Shown here piece by piece: positions 1-7,727 of a stretch of 11,412 nucleotides of DNA; position 1 is the first letter of the stretch, and each line of letters starts with the position of its first letter. The stretch comes from Asterionellopsis glacialis (lineage: Eukaryota; Bacillariophyta; Plagiogrammaphyceae; Rhaphoneidales; Asterionellopsidaceae). The stretch is from NCBI GenBank assembly GCA_014885115.2, contig WKLE02002482.1, positions 1-11,412 on the forward strand, read 5' to 3'. The notes beneath the pieces are model-generated. The model had not been told where the DNA came from and searched no databases. It saw only the letters and a list, made by a program, of their open reading frames with translations. Both the position numbers and the translations under genes were made by a program.

Positions 1-260
1 TGATTTGAACAACCCCCAATCCAATAGAAACAACCCTCAATCCAATATGAACAAATATCAATCCCCTCAATCTGATAAGAACAATCCTCGATCCTCAATC
101 CCTTCAATCCAATACAATCAACCCTCAACCCCCAACTGTACAGCATGTTACAACCAACCCGTAACCCCTAATTGTACGACTTGAACCAACCAACCCTCAA
201 CCCCCAAATGTACAACATTGTAGGACTTCAACCACCACCTACCATAAGCCCAACCAATCA
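1..260 (+). repeat. C/A-rich imperfect tandem repeats
   Basis: The stretch is built of degenerate units such as CAACCCTCAATCCAAT, irregular before about 120. A longer unit of roughly 36-40 bp, of the type CAACCC(T)CAACCCCCAAnTGTAC, follows in about three copies between 125 and 225. In the frame of the adjacent 172-798 reading frame, the longer units read as short repeats with Asn-Pro-Gln-(Leu/Met)-Tyr cores, interrupted by TAA at 169-171. It may therefore be the low-complexity N-terminal part of that decayed gene rather than a free satellite. Copy borders are fuzzy, so the limits are approximate. Confidence 0.55.
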
Positions 261-798
261 TGTTGCCACTCAACATACCGTACCAGCACACCAGATGTTG
301 CCGGCACAACAAACAGCAGATTCAGTGGCAGCGGCAATGTTTGCAGCTATGACAGCCACCATGCAAAATGCTTCCACTGTACCACTCATGTTGCCAGTCC
401 AGGAGGCAACGCAATGACAACCAAAAACATTAACAGACAAACAACAAGCCCAGCTGTGTGGATACATGGGCCTGGGATGGCCATATCGGGCACATAACCC
501 TACTGTGTGGCACAAATTGGATGTGGCACATGACAAAGCTGCGCGGCTCACTGTCATCAAGCAGCTGGTACAAGATATCTGACGTACAGACCCATGAGTA
601 GACTTCCAACCAACTGCCAAGTGGGTCGATGACATGTACCAATTCAACTTTGCTCCTACATTGCAACCGTCCAAAGCACACTGAGACATTGGTATCCTCT
701 CCTTTGCCAAGCTCAGTGTGGGTGAAGAATCCATCATTCAAAGTTAGGAGGAACATTATGCCAAGGCATCTCACACCACAGCTGCTGACATTGCTAGT
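172..798 (+). pseudogene. decayed single-frame coding remnant, function unknown
   Basis: One reading frame runs about 209 codons without a visible frameshift but with five nonsense codons: TGA at 415, 580, 595 and 682, and TAG at 745. The N-terminal part is rich in Gln, Pro, Ala and Thr. The stretch after 420 has ordinary globular composition with several Trp, Tyr and Phe (GYMGLGWPYRAHNP, AKWVDDMYQFNFAPTLQ, DIGILSFAKLSVG). Keeping frame over 600 bp with globular composition argues for real former coding sequence. The frame is cut at 798 by an LTR, so the 3' end was probably removed by that insertion. I do not recognise the family; a retroelement Gag-like or host hypothetical protein are both possible. 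No ATG start is secure, since the frame opens with TTG after TAA 169-171. Confidence 0.5.
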
Positions 799-1053
799 TG
801 CCCTATGTTACTAGTGTCAATTGTGGCACAACACAACAATCAGACAATCAACACACACAAGAAAAGAAGACTTTTATTTGGTGATGAAAATTATGAGCTA
901 GTTTAAAGAGTTAGTTTTATGCTGGAGAAATCTGGCAATTTAGTAAGAAGTAAATATTCAGAAAATATTAGTAAATGGTAAATTGTGAGTCCGTCTGCTT
1001 GTCCATGCATCAATCATCCATCCTCAAGAGTGTCCTACAGGGAGTGTACTTCA
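799..1053 (-). repeat. LTR A, Y-type long terminal repeat, minus orientation
   Basis: This 255-bp sequence, read on the minus strand, begins TGAAGTACACTCCC and ends CATAGGGCA. It therefore has the TG...CA ends of an LTR. It matches the LTRs at 4328-4582 and 7725-7970 along its full length and is clearly closer to the first (roughly 93% by hand alignment). A polyadenylation signal AATAAA lies on the minus strand at 873-878. The upstream flank on its element side is a minus-strand integrase tail whose stop codon is the first three bases of the LTR, which makes this a 3' LTR. The outer flank, 794-798, is CTAGT; no convincing partner copy was found elsewhere. Confidence 0.9.
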
Positions 1054-1419
1054 TTTGCTTCCTGAGCTGTCCTGTGTGCATTTGTAGTACAGCATCGCAC
1101 AGCAAATATTAACTGACTCTTGTATAACATCTCCATGGATGTCCACAGTACTGTTCATAAATACTTGAAGCACATCATAAGGACCTGTACAAGGACTGTC
1201 CATCTTAGGTATTATTCCTGGCTTCTCTAGGGTAACTAGGTCACCTATGGAGTATACGTGGTGTTGCCGGTTACAATTTTCTTGTTGGTTATTTTTGTTA
1301 ATTAAGGTTTGTTTCTTGTTATGGATACGTGCCCAATTAGCTCTAAATGTAATTGGTAGTATCATGTCACATCCAAACACTAGTTGTTTGCTTGTATTTA
1401 CACAGGTTGGAACAATCAT
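1051..1419 (-). pseudogene. Y-type integrase C-terminal fragment (Ty3/gypsy)
   Basis: The minus-strand frame encodes the C-terminal, chromodomain-free tail of a Ty3/gypsy integrase. It has the motifs QLVFGCDMILPITFRANW, then NKKQTLINKN, then SIGDLVTLEKPGIIPKM and a GPYDVLQVF block. It aligns without gaps to the integrase tail of element Y at about 7385-7727 and ends in the same way (Gly-Ser-Lys-stop). The stop TGA is formed by the first three bases of LTR A. Only the part below about 1388 is Y-like. The codons above it belong to the X integrase read in another frame, so the apparent N-terminus is an artefact of the junction. The catalytic core is missing. It marks the 3' end of a chimeric element. 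Confidence 0.85.
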
Positions 1420-2330
1420 TCTCTAATAGGGCTTTATCACCTACTTTACAATCATGTTTGATTCTCTTAGCGTTTTCGTGCTGATTGTTACTAGCTATTC
1501 TAGCTTATTTCCTACTATGTATCCAGGTTGCTTCATGTTGAATGTTAAATATCATATCTCTACCAAAAGCTAGCTTGCCAGGCGTAGCTTGGAGAGTAGT
1601 ATGATAAGTGGAACATACGGTGTATGCAACGGCAGCTAAAACACCTGCCCAAGGGTTGTCTTTGGTAGTACGTTGTACCTCATGGGTTTGTACCATATTA
1701 CCCACTACTTGATGTATCCTCTCCATGATAGCATCTGCTTGTGGGTTACAGTTAGGGATTGGTTTACACTTGATGCGATACTTGTCAACTAGCATACTAC
1801 AGAAGTCCTTCATGAATTCCATACCTTGGTCAAAAGTGACTTGTGTAGGCTTTGGGTATCGTGCAAACCACTGTTATTCTACTATGTTCCTGATTTCAAT
1901 ACTGCTCCTTTTGGACAAGGGGCAATTTTGAACATAGTAACACATCGTAGTAGGGTGAGATCTTTGCAACCTTTTCTCTTGACAGTATAGGGTCCTATGA
2001 GATCTACACATAGGCGGTCCCATGGTGTAGCTTCTGTGTCTTTTTCAGGCAGGTGTCCGTACTTTTTACTTTGAGTCTTGCTCAGTTGACAGGTGTGGCA
2101 AGTTTTGCTTTAGATCATTACATGTTCACGTAGTTTGGGATACCATACGTGCTGTTGGATTGTCTCTTTGTTGACATGAGTCTGTGTGGTACCATTGTAC
2201 CATTCATTTCTGTAGAGTTGACGGAACGCATATTTTATGTTTGTAGCATGTAAGGCTATAAGATTTTCTGCCCCCATGAAATAGGCATTTGGAGAAACCT
2301 TTCTTCTTAAGTGCATCTTGTCTGAATTTA
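1388..2330 (-). pseudogene. element X integrase, broken
   Basis: This is the retroviral-type integrase region of minus-strand element X, an enzyme that would join element cDNA to host DNA. The zinc-binding N-terminal part is at 2110-2316 (HVWYPKLREHV block) and continues as CHTC after a TAA. The first catalytic Asp is in a VDLIGPY motif (codon 2002-2004). The second Asp is codon 1829-1831 (FDQG) and the Glu is codon 1721-1723, with exactly 35 residues between, the canonical D35E spacing. Between the first and second Asp the frame changes and stops occur, so no intact core can be made. After QATPGKLAFGRDMIFNIQ (about 1545-1600) comes a TAA, then ENAKRIKHDCKVGDKALLEN. There X ends at the junction with Y-type sequence near 1388-1400. 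A partly degraded HHCC motif is likely: the expected WYH reads WYN. Confidence 0.85.
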
Positions 2331-2990
2331 TTGTCCTTTAATTGATGTTTAAGGATATCTGGGTGACTGAGGGGGGAACCCTTGTAACTATTGCTATGCT
2401 GAGGCATATTTAGGCAGTACATTTCCGCCATATCTTTGTCAGTGATATAGCATTCTGAAACAGTTTCCATGTCAGTATCAATTAGATCAAGGCAGGAAAG
2501 CACATCTGCTACTATGTTATGTTTGCCTTTTATATAGCGTATTTCAGGTACAAATTCTTCTACAAACCATTGCCAACATGCGTGGCATTCGGTTTGACAT
2601 TTGTTGTAGGTTAAATTCTTATGATCTGTATGTATAATGATACAGTGACCTAGTAGGAGGTATCGGTACTCCCTAAGTACTTATACGATTGATAATAGTT
2701 CTCGATTGTGAGTGTCGTATTTAGTATTGGTATCTGTAAGTTTCCAACTGTAGAATACTATAGCCTTGTCATCTTGTGTGATAACAGCCCCAAGTTGATA
2801 TTTACTGGTGTTGGTATATATGTGGAAAGGCTTATTGAAGTCCGGGTAGGACAGTAGTACTTCTTTGGCTATTATTTTCTTAATATTGTCAAAGGCTCTT
2901 TGTTGCTCTTTCCCCCATTTGAACCTAACCCCTTTGCCTTGTAGCTTAGTTAGAGGAGCCAGTACATGGAATCTGTGTATCTGCATCTAT
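2331..2990 (-). pseudogene. element X RNase H and RNase H-integrase linker, broken
   Basis: The minus-strand frame at 2681-2986 carries the connection and start of a Ty3/gypsy RNase H. It shows LAPLTKLQGKGVRFKW, then AFDNIKKIIAKEVLLSYPDF, then the catalytic strand around HIYTNTSKYQLGAV and FYSWKLTDTNTKYDTHNREL. RNase H degrades the RNA of the RNA:DNA hybrid during reverse transcription. The first catalytic residue, normally Asp in T-D-A-S, is Asn here (codon 2810-2812). The C-terminal end and the linker to integrase (LSCLDLIDTDMETVSECYI, then DKDMAEMYCLNMPQ) lie at 2204-2503 in another frame. At about 2300-2320 the frame shifts again into integrase. The domain order and the neighbouring RT make the assignment firm; the protein is dead. 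Confidence 0.88.
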
Positions 2991-3840
2991 TTGTAGTAGT
3001 TAACCATCCCTACAAAAAATTGTATTTTCTTAGCAGTCATAGGGGGTGCTGTATTTAGTATGACAGAGACATTATGGTTAAGTGGCCTTATGCCCTTGCG
3101 ACATATGTGGAATCCAAGATAGTCCGTTTTGGTTTATCCAAAGAAGGATTTCTTGGTGTTGACTTTAAGTCCCACTTCCTGTAGTCTTTGCAGTACCAGG
3201 TCCATTTTATTTAGATGGTCATCAAAATTGTCTGTTGTAAGGAGCAATAGATCATTGATGTACACGCGTACATAAGTTCACTCATCTTCTCTAGGAAAAT
3301 GTCTGCTGAACTCGCGACTCCCATGGGTACATGTAAGTATTTGTACTTGCCCCATGGTAGGACAATGGTACATAGCTTACTAGCATCTATGTCTAGTCAT
3401 ATGTGATAGTATCCCATATTTAAGTCCAGAGATGACTCATATGTACCTTCAAGTTTCATAAGTAATTCCTGAATATGAGGAATAGGGAATGGATGTCGTA
3501 TGATACACTCGTTCAGTTTCCTAAAGTCAGAAACAAACCTGATAGTATCATTTTTCTTAGGTTGTCGGAAGCTAGGCACTGCCCATTCTGACCTGTTAAC
3601 CTTTTGTCATACTCCTATGCATACTAGCCTCCCTAAGTAGTTGGTCATAGACTTGAGGTACCAGGTAGGCTTTACCGTGGTAAGGTTTAGAGCCATCTTT
3701 GATTTCAATACTCACTGGGTCAATATTCCACTTGCCCAGAGTACCATCAAACAAAGGTTTGTATTTCTTAAGTAGTGCATTTAAGGCTTTTCTGTCCTTA
3801 GGAGGCAGATGCTAGCACAATCTTGTTACTTTTTCTAGGT
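2991..3840 (-). pseudogene. element X reverse transcriptase, broken
   Basis: This is the reverse transcriptase (RNA-templated DNA polymerase) core of a Ty3/gypsy element on the minus strand. The approach to RT shows FDGTLGKWNIDPVSIEIKDG and KPYHGKAY (about 3655-3780). The fingers/palm block at 3397-3579 reads IRFVSDFRKLNECIIRHPFP, then LDLNMGYYHI, which contains the first catalytic Asp. A TGA follows at once. The catalytic YxDD box is at 3251-3262 but reads Tyr-Ile-Asn-Asp, with Asn in place of the first Asp of the pair (codon 3254-3256). Downstream are an FFG, a TAA and a YLGF motif, then FVGMVNYYK and a TAG before RNase H. Several frame changes and nonsense codons are present, and the active site is mutated. 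Confidence 0.9.
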
Positions 3841-4327
3841 CAGCCTTATTTTACGTGGTGGTCAGTATCCTGTTCATGCGATCAGTGGCTTTGCGTACTT
3901 GTTTAAGCTTGGTGAGTTCCTGTAGCATACTGTATGATTCCTTGATGTCATAGTAAGTCAATTTCATTGGGACTTTTGCATCACTCCCATTCAATGGCCT
4001 TGCGCTCATTGAATTCAGGCAATTTGAATATTGCACAGACCTTTTGATTGGTTGAAAATTTCTGCCCTTGGTTTTCCAAAGCGTTTTGGGCACAGGTTGC
4101 ACTTAAACTTTTTGGTAAATTTCTTATTTACTATGGTGGATGAAGTGCCTAAATCTAATAGTACTTTAAGTGGTTTTGTCTTCTGCCTTTGTCCTTTACA
4201 TACTAGCATTAGTGCAACCCTAAATGGGTGAGTATGCATGGTTTTAGGCTTTTTCCTTGGACTATGCAAGTATCTGAAGGTACTGCAAGACAGATGTTTA
4301 GGCGTAGAGTAGTTAAATAAATGGTTT
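3841..4327 (-). pseudogene. element X protease and protease-RT linker, broken
   Basis: The frame at 4015-4327 encodes the aspartic protease region that would cut the Gag-Pol polyprotein. PLKVLLDLGTSSTIVNKKF is the catalytic D-[ST]-G loop in altered form (Asp-Leu-Gly). Just upstream are NYSTPKH and a low-complexity stretch that equals the NYFTPTS region ahead of the protease in element Y. After a frameshift, the 3851-4102 frame reads VPMKLTYYDIKESYSM and KATDRMNRIL, the linker toward RT. The stretch expected between protease and linker appears shortened near 3985, probably by a small deletion. The domain is separated from its own gag (8056-9047) by the insertion of element Y: the frame leaves this block at 4321-4323 and resumes in register at 7972. 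Confidence 0.85.
4323..4327. repeat. target site duplication, left copy (GGTTT)
   Basis: GGTTT directly precedes the TG of LTR B and is repeated exactly at 7971-7975, right after the CA of LTR C. Five bp is the usual staggered-cut size for gypsy-type integrases. The duplicated site lies inside the gag-protease region of element X, and one copy completes the X reading frame. Confidence 0.92.
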
Positions 4328-4582
4328 TGAAGTACACTCCCTGTAGGACACTCTTGAGGATGGATGAATGATGCATGGGCAAGCAGACAGACTCGCAAAT
4401 TTACCATTTACTAATATTTCCTGATTCTTTACTTCTTACTAAATTGCTGGATTTCTCCAGCATAAAACTAACTCTTTAAACTAGCTCATAATTTTATCAC
4501 CAAATAAAAGTCTTCTTTTTTTTTGTGTGTTGATTGTCTGATTATTGTGTTGTGCCACCATCGACACTAGCAGCATAGGGCA
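4328..4582 (+). repeat. LTR B, 5' LTR of element Y
   Basis: This 255-bp LTR starts TGAAGTACACTCC and ends CAGCATAGGGCA. It contains AATAAA at 4503-4508 followed by a T-rich tract, a plausible 3' processing signal. An AT-rich CATAAAAC stretch around 4468 may be promoter-like. It is preceded by GGTTT and followed by the element's leader and gag. It keeps an internal segment (ATAAAACTAACTCTTTAAAC) that is shared with LTR A but shortened in its own partner, LTR C. Confidence 0.93.
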
Positions 4583-4583
4583 T

Positions 4584-4595
4584 AGTAATGTTACT
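4584..4595 (+). promoter_or_regulatory. palindrome at the expected primer-binding position of Y
   Basis: One base after the CA end of LTR B lies AGTAATGTTACT, a near-palindrome with 5-bp arms and a 2-base centre, followed by CCC. A classical tRNA primer site would begin with TGG, complementary to the tRNA CCA end, and none is seen here. Element X has AGTGTTAACACT at the matching place. Its role in priming or RNA dimer formation is inference only. Confidence 0.45.
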
Positions 4596-4625
4596 CCCTC
4601 TTTCAAAGGATTCTAACTCAAAAAC

Positions 4626-5425
4626 ATGAAGACCTTTTACTCCTCCAATGAGTGGATCCAGTGGAGGATTGAGCTTGCCGAGGTTAAGAGGGATTACCCC
4701 CTCACCAAAGCCTCATCCAAAACCTATGTGGTGCTCACCCTATTGAAGGGCAGAGCAAGGCAGCTGTTCCAAGCAACAAATGCCAATCGCCAGAGCAAAA
4801 ATGCCAGCCTCAAGAAACCTGCCCAAAAAGATCCTGAACAGGTCTTTGAATTGGTACTGAACAATGTAGGTGAGAATTGTTTCTTGTCTAGGCATGCAGC
4901 AAGGCATCAGAAGAACTCCCTTTGCTACCACTTAGTGATGACCAATGACTTCACGTTGAGAGAGTTTGTTGCAAGGCTTTGCCATTTGAATGAATATTTG
5001 CCATATTTTCTGATGGATCACAATGGTAAAAAAATCAAAAATTTGATGATGACAAACTCGTTGACATATTGGATTGGGCAAAACCACTTAAGTGGTAATC
5101 TGCCCTACTCGCTAGCAACTTCAACCCTCACAATCTCTCATGGGAAGATACTGTGGACTACTTTGAGAAGTTAGAGATATGTGATAATATAGATTGTGAA
5201 CCCTCTAAGTTGGAAAAACCTAAACAGGAGACCAAGAAGAATCACAAGCATGAACGAATGGAAAAGGATTCTGATTGCAATAATAACGGAAGCAATAACA
5301 AGCACCAGTGCATTTGTAAGTGGTTTAGCAACTGTCATATGAACAACCATAACACCAACAAGTGTACTGCGGAGAAGTTGAAAATGAAGGATTTGGGTAA
5401 ATCCAAGATGTATACACAGGAATAG
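4626..5425 (+). pseudogene. element Y gag, frameshifted
   Basis: This encodes a Gag-like structural protein that would form the cytoplasmic particle. It starts at ATG 4626, 43 bp after the LTR. The N-terminal half (to about 5035) reads WIQWRIELAEVKRDYP, then TYVVLTLLKGRARQLFQ, and later LREFVARLCHLNEYLPYF, typical of Ty3/gypsy Gag capsid regions. At about 5035, after an A-rich run, the coding frame moves to the one seen from 5153 (EKLEICDNIDCEPSKLEKP). That frame has one TAA near 5094. The C-terminal part is Lys/Asn-rich and ends in a degenerate zinc knuckle in which the first Cys appears as Phe (FSNCHMNNHNTNKC). It stops at TAG 5423-5425. The element X gag is a distant relative, not a recent duplicate. 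Confidence 0.82.
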
Positions 5426-5655
5426 GTAAATGTGATGATTAGCTCACTCAAAGTATCAAAAGATAGTAAGAAAAAAGAAACGTAAAGTACAGTATGAATT
5501 GGATTCTTTCTCCAATAACAAACCTAGTTTGTACTTTACCCAACATAGTAAACCTAAACGTAACAATAGTAGTGAAGAATTTACCAATTATTTTACGCCT
5601 ACTTCCTACACTAATTCCAACCTTTTCCCAAATGTAGAACAATCATATAATATGT
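5426..5655 (+). pseudogene. element Y Gag-protease spacer
   Basis: After the gag stop the sequence remains coding-like but changes frame at an A-rich run (about 5466-5480). It then reads DSFSNNKPSLYFTQHSKP and NYFTPTSYTNSN to about 5702. It is Asn/Ser/Lys-rich and has no recognised domain. The NYFTPTS stretch matches the NYSTPKH region of element X, which places it just ahead of the protease in both elements. Confidence 0.6.
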
Positions 5656-6531
5656 GTGCAACGAAAAGTGAAAAAGCAAAAATCTACGCATCGCACTACT
5701 GAAGTAGTGGTAGGCAAGGTAATAAACTGGGATGGCAAGCTTGTTCCCATGCAGGTCCTGCTCAACACCAGTACTACTGCAACAATCATCCTAAAAGCTT
5801 TCATTAAAAGGGGGAAGGCCAGTACTTACAAGAAACCTAAACCTACGCAGTGGTCCACCATGGGTGGTAACTTTATCACTAAGTAGAAAGCGCAAATAAA
5901 ATTTACACTCCCGAAGTTCACTGACAAAACGACAATAGTCTGGTCTTGCCACATGGATGAACAAACAAACAAAACAGATACTCAGTACAACATGATTGTC
6001 AGAGCCAATCTGATGCAGGCCATGGGCCTTGATATCCACTTTAGCACACAAACTATTCACTGGGAAGAATATGAATTACCCATGAAATACCGCGGCAAGG
6101 TCTCAGACCCTAAACACGCAGAAGCAATCTACCACATGGCCATCCAGCCAGCTGTCCTCAAGGAAGCAGAACTACGGCACTTATCCATATTAGACACTAA
6201 TTATGACAAAGTTGATTTAGGTGAGGAAGCCACTTACTGGAAACACCTTACTTATAACAAGCAAAAAATAATGCTTAAGTGCCTACAAAAATACCCACAA
6301 GCCTTTAAGGGCGGGCTCAGCACACTTAAGATAAAACCAGTTGGACTAGAAATAGACCCTAACGCGGGACCATATCATGCTAGGCCTTTCCAAGTACCAC
6401 ATTCCTTAGAAGGGAATACTAAACGGGAAGTACGGCATATGATGCTAGAAGAATACATTGCAGAATTTGTCCATATTGCTGGTGAACAAAATGTCATTGC
6501 TGATGCACTTTCACAATTAGATGCAAGATGA
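5656..6531 (+). pseudogene. element Y protease, RT leader and RNase H tail (core deleted)
   Basis: One frame runs 292 codons with a single nonsense codon, TAG 5884-5886. The aspartic protease loop is at about 5752-5780 and reads LLNTSTTATI. The catalytic Asp is Asn (codon 5764-5766) and the usual Gly is Ser, so the protease is inactive. Next come a YNMIVRANLMQAMGLDIHFS segment and the linker HAEAIYHMAIQPAVLKEAE, then the approach to RT (TLKIKPVGLEIDPNAGPYHA). At about 6436-6450 the sequence jumps from that leader straight to EEYIAEFVHIAGEQNVIADA, the last residues of RNase H before integrase. All catalytic RT motifs and most of RNase H are missing, yet the frame is kept across the join. Confidence 0.88.
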
Positions 6532-6597
6532 CAACTATGATGAAGTACCAGAAGTTATCAACCTCCTTTAATTAAACTACACCAACAAAAAGATAGG
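6532..6597 (+). other. RNase H-integrase linker of element Y
   Basis: A short coding-like spacer after the TGA at 6529-6531. In the integrase frame it reads PPLIKLHQQKDR directly ahead of the ATG at 6598, so integrase reading probably began here by polyprotein synthesis rather than at its own start. Confidence 0.45.
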
Positions 6598-7727
6598 ATG
6601 CTTAGGAAAATAGTGCGCGACGCCAAACCTGGTACGTTTACCACTAGAGAAGTCAAAGGTGAACCGCTCATACACTCCAAAGGAAAAATATATATACCAG
6701 AGAAACTTCAACAACGCATCATAGCTTGGTATCATGAATACTTAGTGCATCCAGGTGAAACTCATACAGAAACAACCATACGACAACACTTTACTTGGCC
6801 CAGGCTAAGAAAGCACCTACAGAACGTTTGTGAGACATGTAAACAATGTCAGTTGTGTACAAAGCAATGTAAGAAATATGAACAATCCCCCCTAAAGAGG
6901 CTAAAAGCATGAAATTGGAACAAGTCCATATAGACCTAATCAGGAAATATACTATCAAGTCCAATTCAGGCACACGAATGCTACAATGTCTTACTATGAT
7001 AGATCCTGCCACAGGCTGGTTCAAAATCAAGGCACTTAAAGACAAATCAGCTGACACCATAATAGAAGCATTCCACTCTATATGGTTATGCCGGTATTGA
7101 TGACCAAGGTACATAGGATATGACAATGGCTCAGAGTTTAAAGGTATCTTCAAAAAGACCCGGATAAACTTCAGCCTAGGTAAAAAGCCAACAACTACTT
7201 ATAATCCCCAATCAAATGGTGTCATAGAGCACGTACATCAAGTTATAGATAACTCCTTACTTGCACTTGCCATAAGTGAATCCGCCAATCCACCTACTAT
7301 AGGAGATGATGAACTGTGGGATAACATACTCAGCTCAGTAGCATGGGCTATATGCAGTACTTACCACACTACGCTAGAAGCTACACCCAGACAACTAGTA
7401 TTTGGATGCAACATGCTACTACCAATTACATTTAGAGCAAATTGGACAAACATCCATAATAAGAAACAAACCTTAATTAACAAAAATAACCAATGAGAAA
7501 ATCGTAACTGGCAACATCACATATACTCCATAGGTGACCTAGTTACCCTAGAGAAGCCAGGAATAATACCTAAGATGAACCATGCTCATACAGGTCCTCA
7601 TGAAGTGCTTCAAGTATTTATGAACGGTACTGTGCGCATCTGTAGAGGCGTTATAGAAGAGACAGTTAACATTCATCTTGTGACGCCATACTACGAACGC
7701 ACACAGGACAGCTTAGGAAGCAAATGA
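6598..7727 (+). pseudogene. element Y integrase, broken
   Basis: This is a nearly full-length Ty3/gypsy integrase. The N-terminal HHCC zinc motif is intact to the eye: WYHEYLVHPG with four residues between the His, then CETC near 6830. A frameshift lies in the C run at about 6886-6892. After it, one frame runs from 6909 to the stop at 7725-7727. The catalytic triad is Asp codon 6933-6935 (VHIDLI), Asp codon 7122-7124 (GYDNGSEFKG) and Glu codon 7227-7229 (NGVIEHVHQ), with 34 residues between the last two. The C-terminal block LVTLEKPGIIPKM and GPHEVLQVF ends in Gly-Ser-Lys. Nonsense codons are TGA 7098, TGA 7101 and TGA 7494. The final stop TGA is the first three bases of LTR C. Confidence 0.9.
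7714..7724 (+). promoter_or_regulatory. purine-rich tract before the 3' LTR of Y
   Basis: TAGGAAGCAAA abuts LTR C; apart from the first base it is purine-rich with one interrupting C. The same tract (CAGGAAGCAAA) abuts LTR A at 1054-1064 on the minus strand. This is the normal place of a polypurine tract that primes plus-strand DNA synthesis. It is short and also codes for the last integrase residues. Confidence 0.5.

Noticed and set aside
1..170. CRISPR-like or telomere-like array
   Set aside because: The C/A-rich units vary in length and sequence, with no constant repeat and no unique spacers, and they do not match a simple telomere unit.
270..774. Minus-strand open frames of 114 and 155 codons
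   Set aside because: They are antisense to the plus-strand 172-798 remnant, have no motif, and show Cys/Ser-rich shadow composition.
4031..4231. Plus-strand frame of 66 codons over the X protease
   Set aside because: It is the complement of the protease region, whose domain identity and frame continuity are clear.
172..7496. Reassignment of TGA to an amino acid
   Set aside because: TAA and TAG also interrupt the frames, the integrases use TGA as their final stop, and the TGA sites do not fall consistently at expected Trp positions. Decay explains them better.
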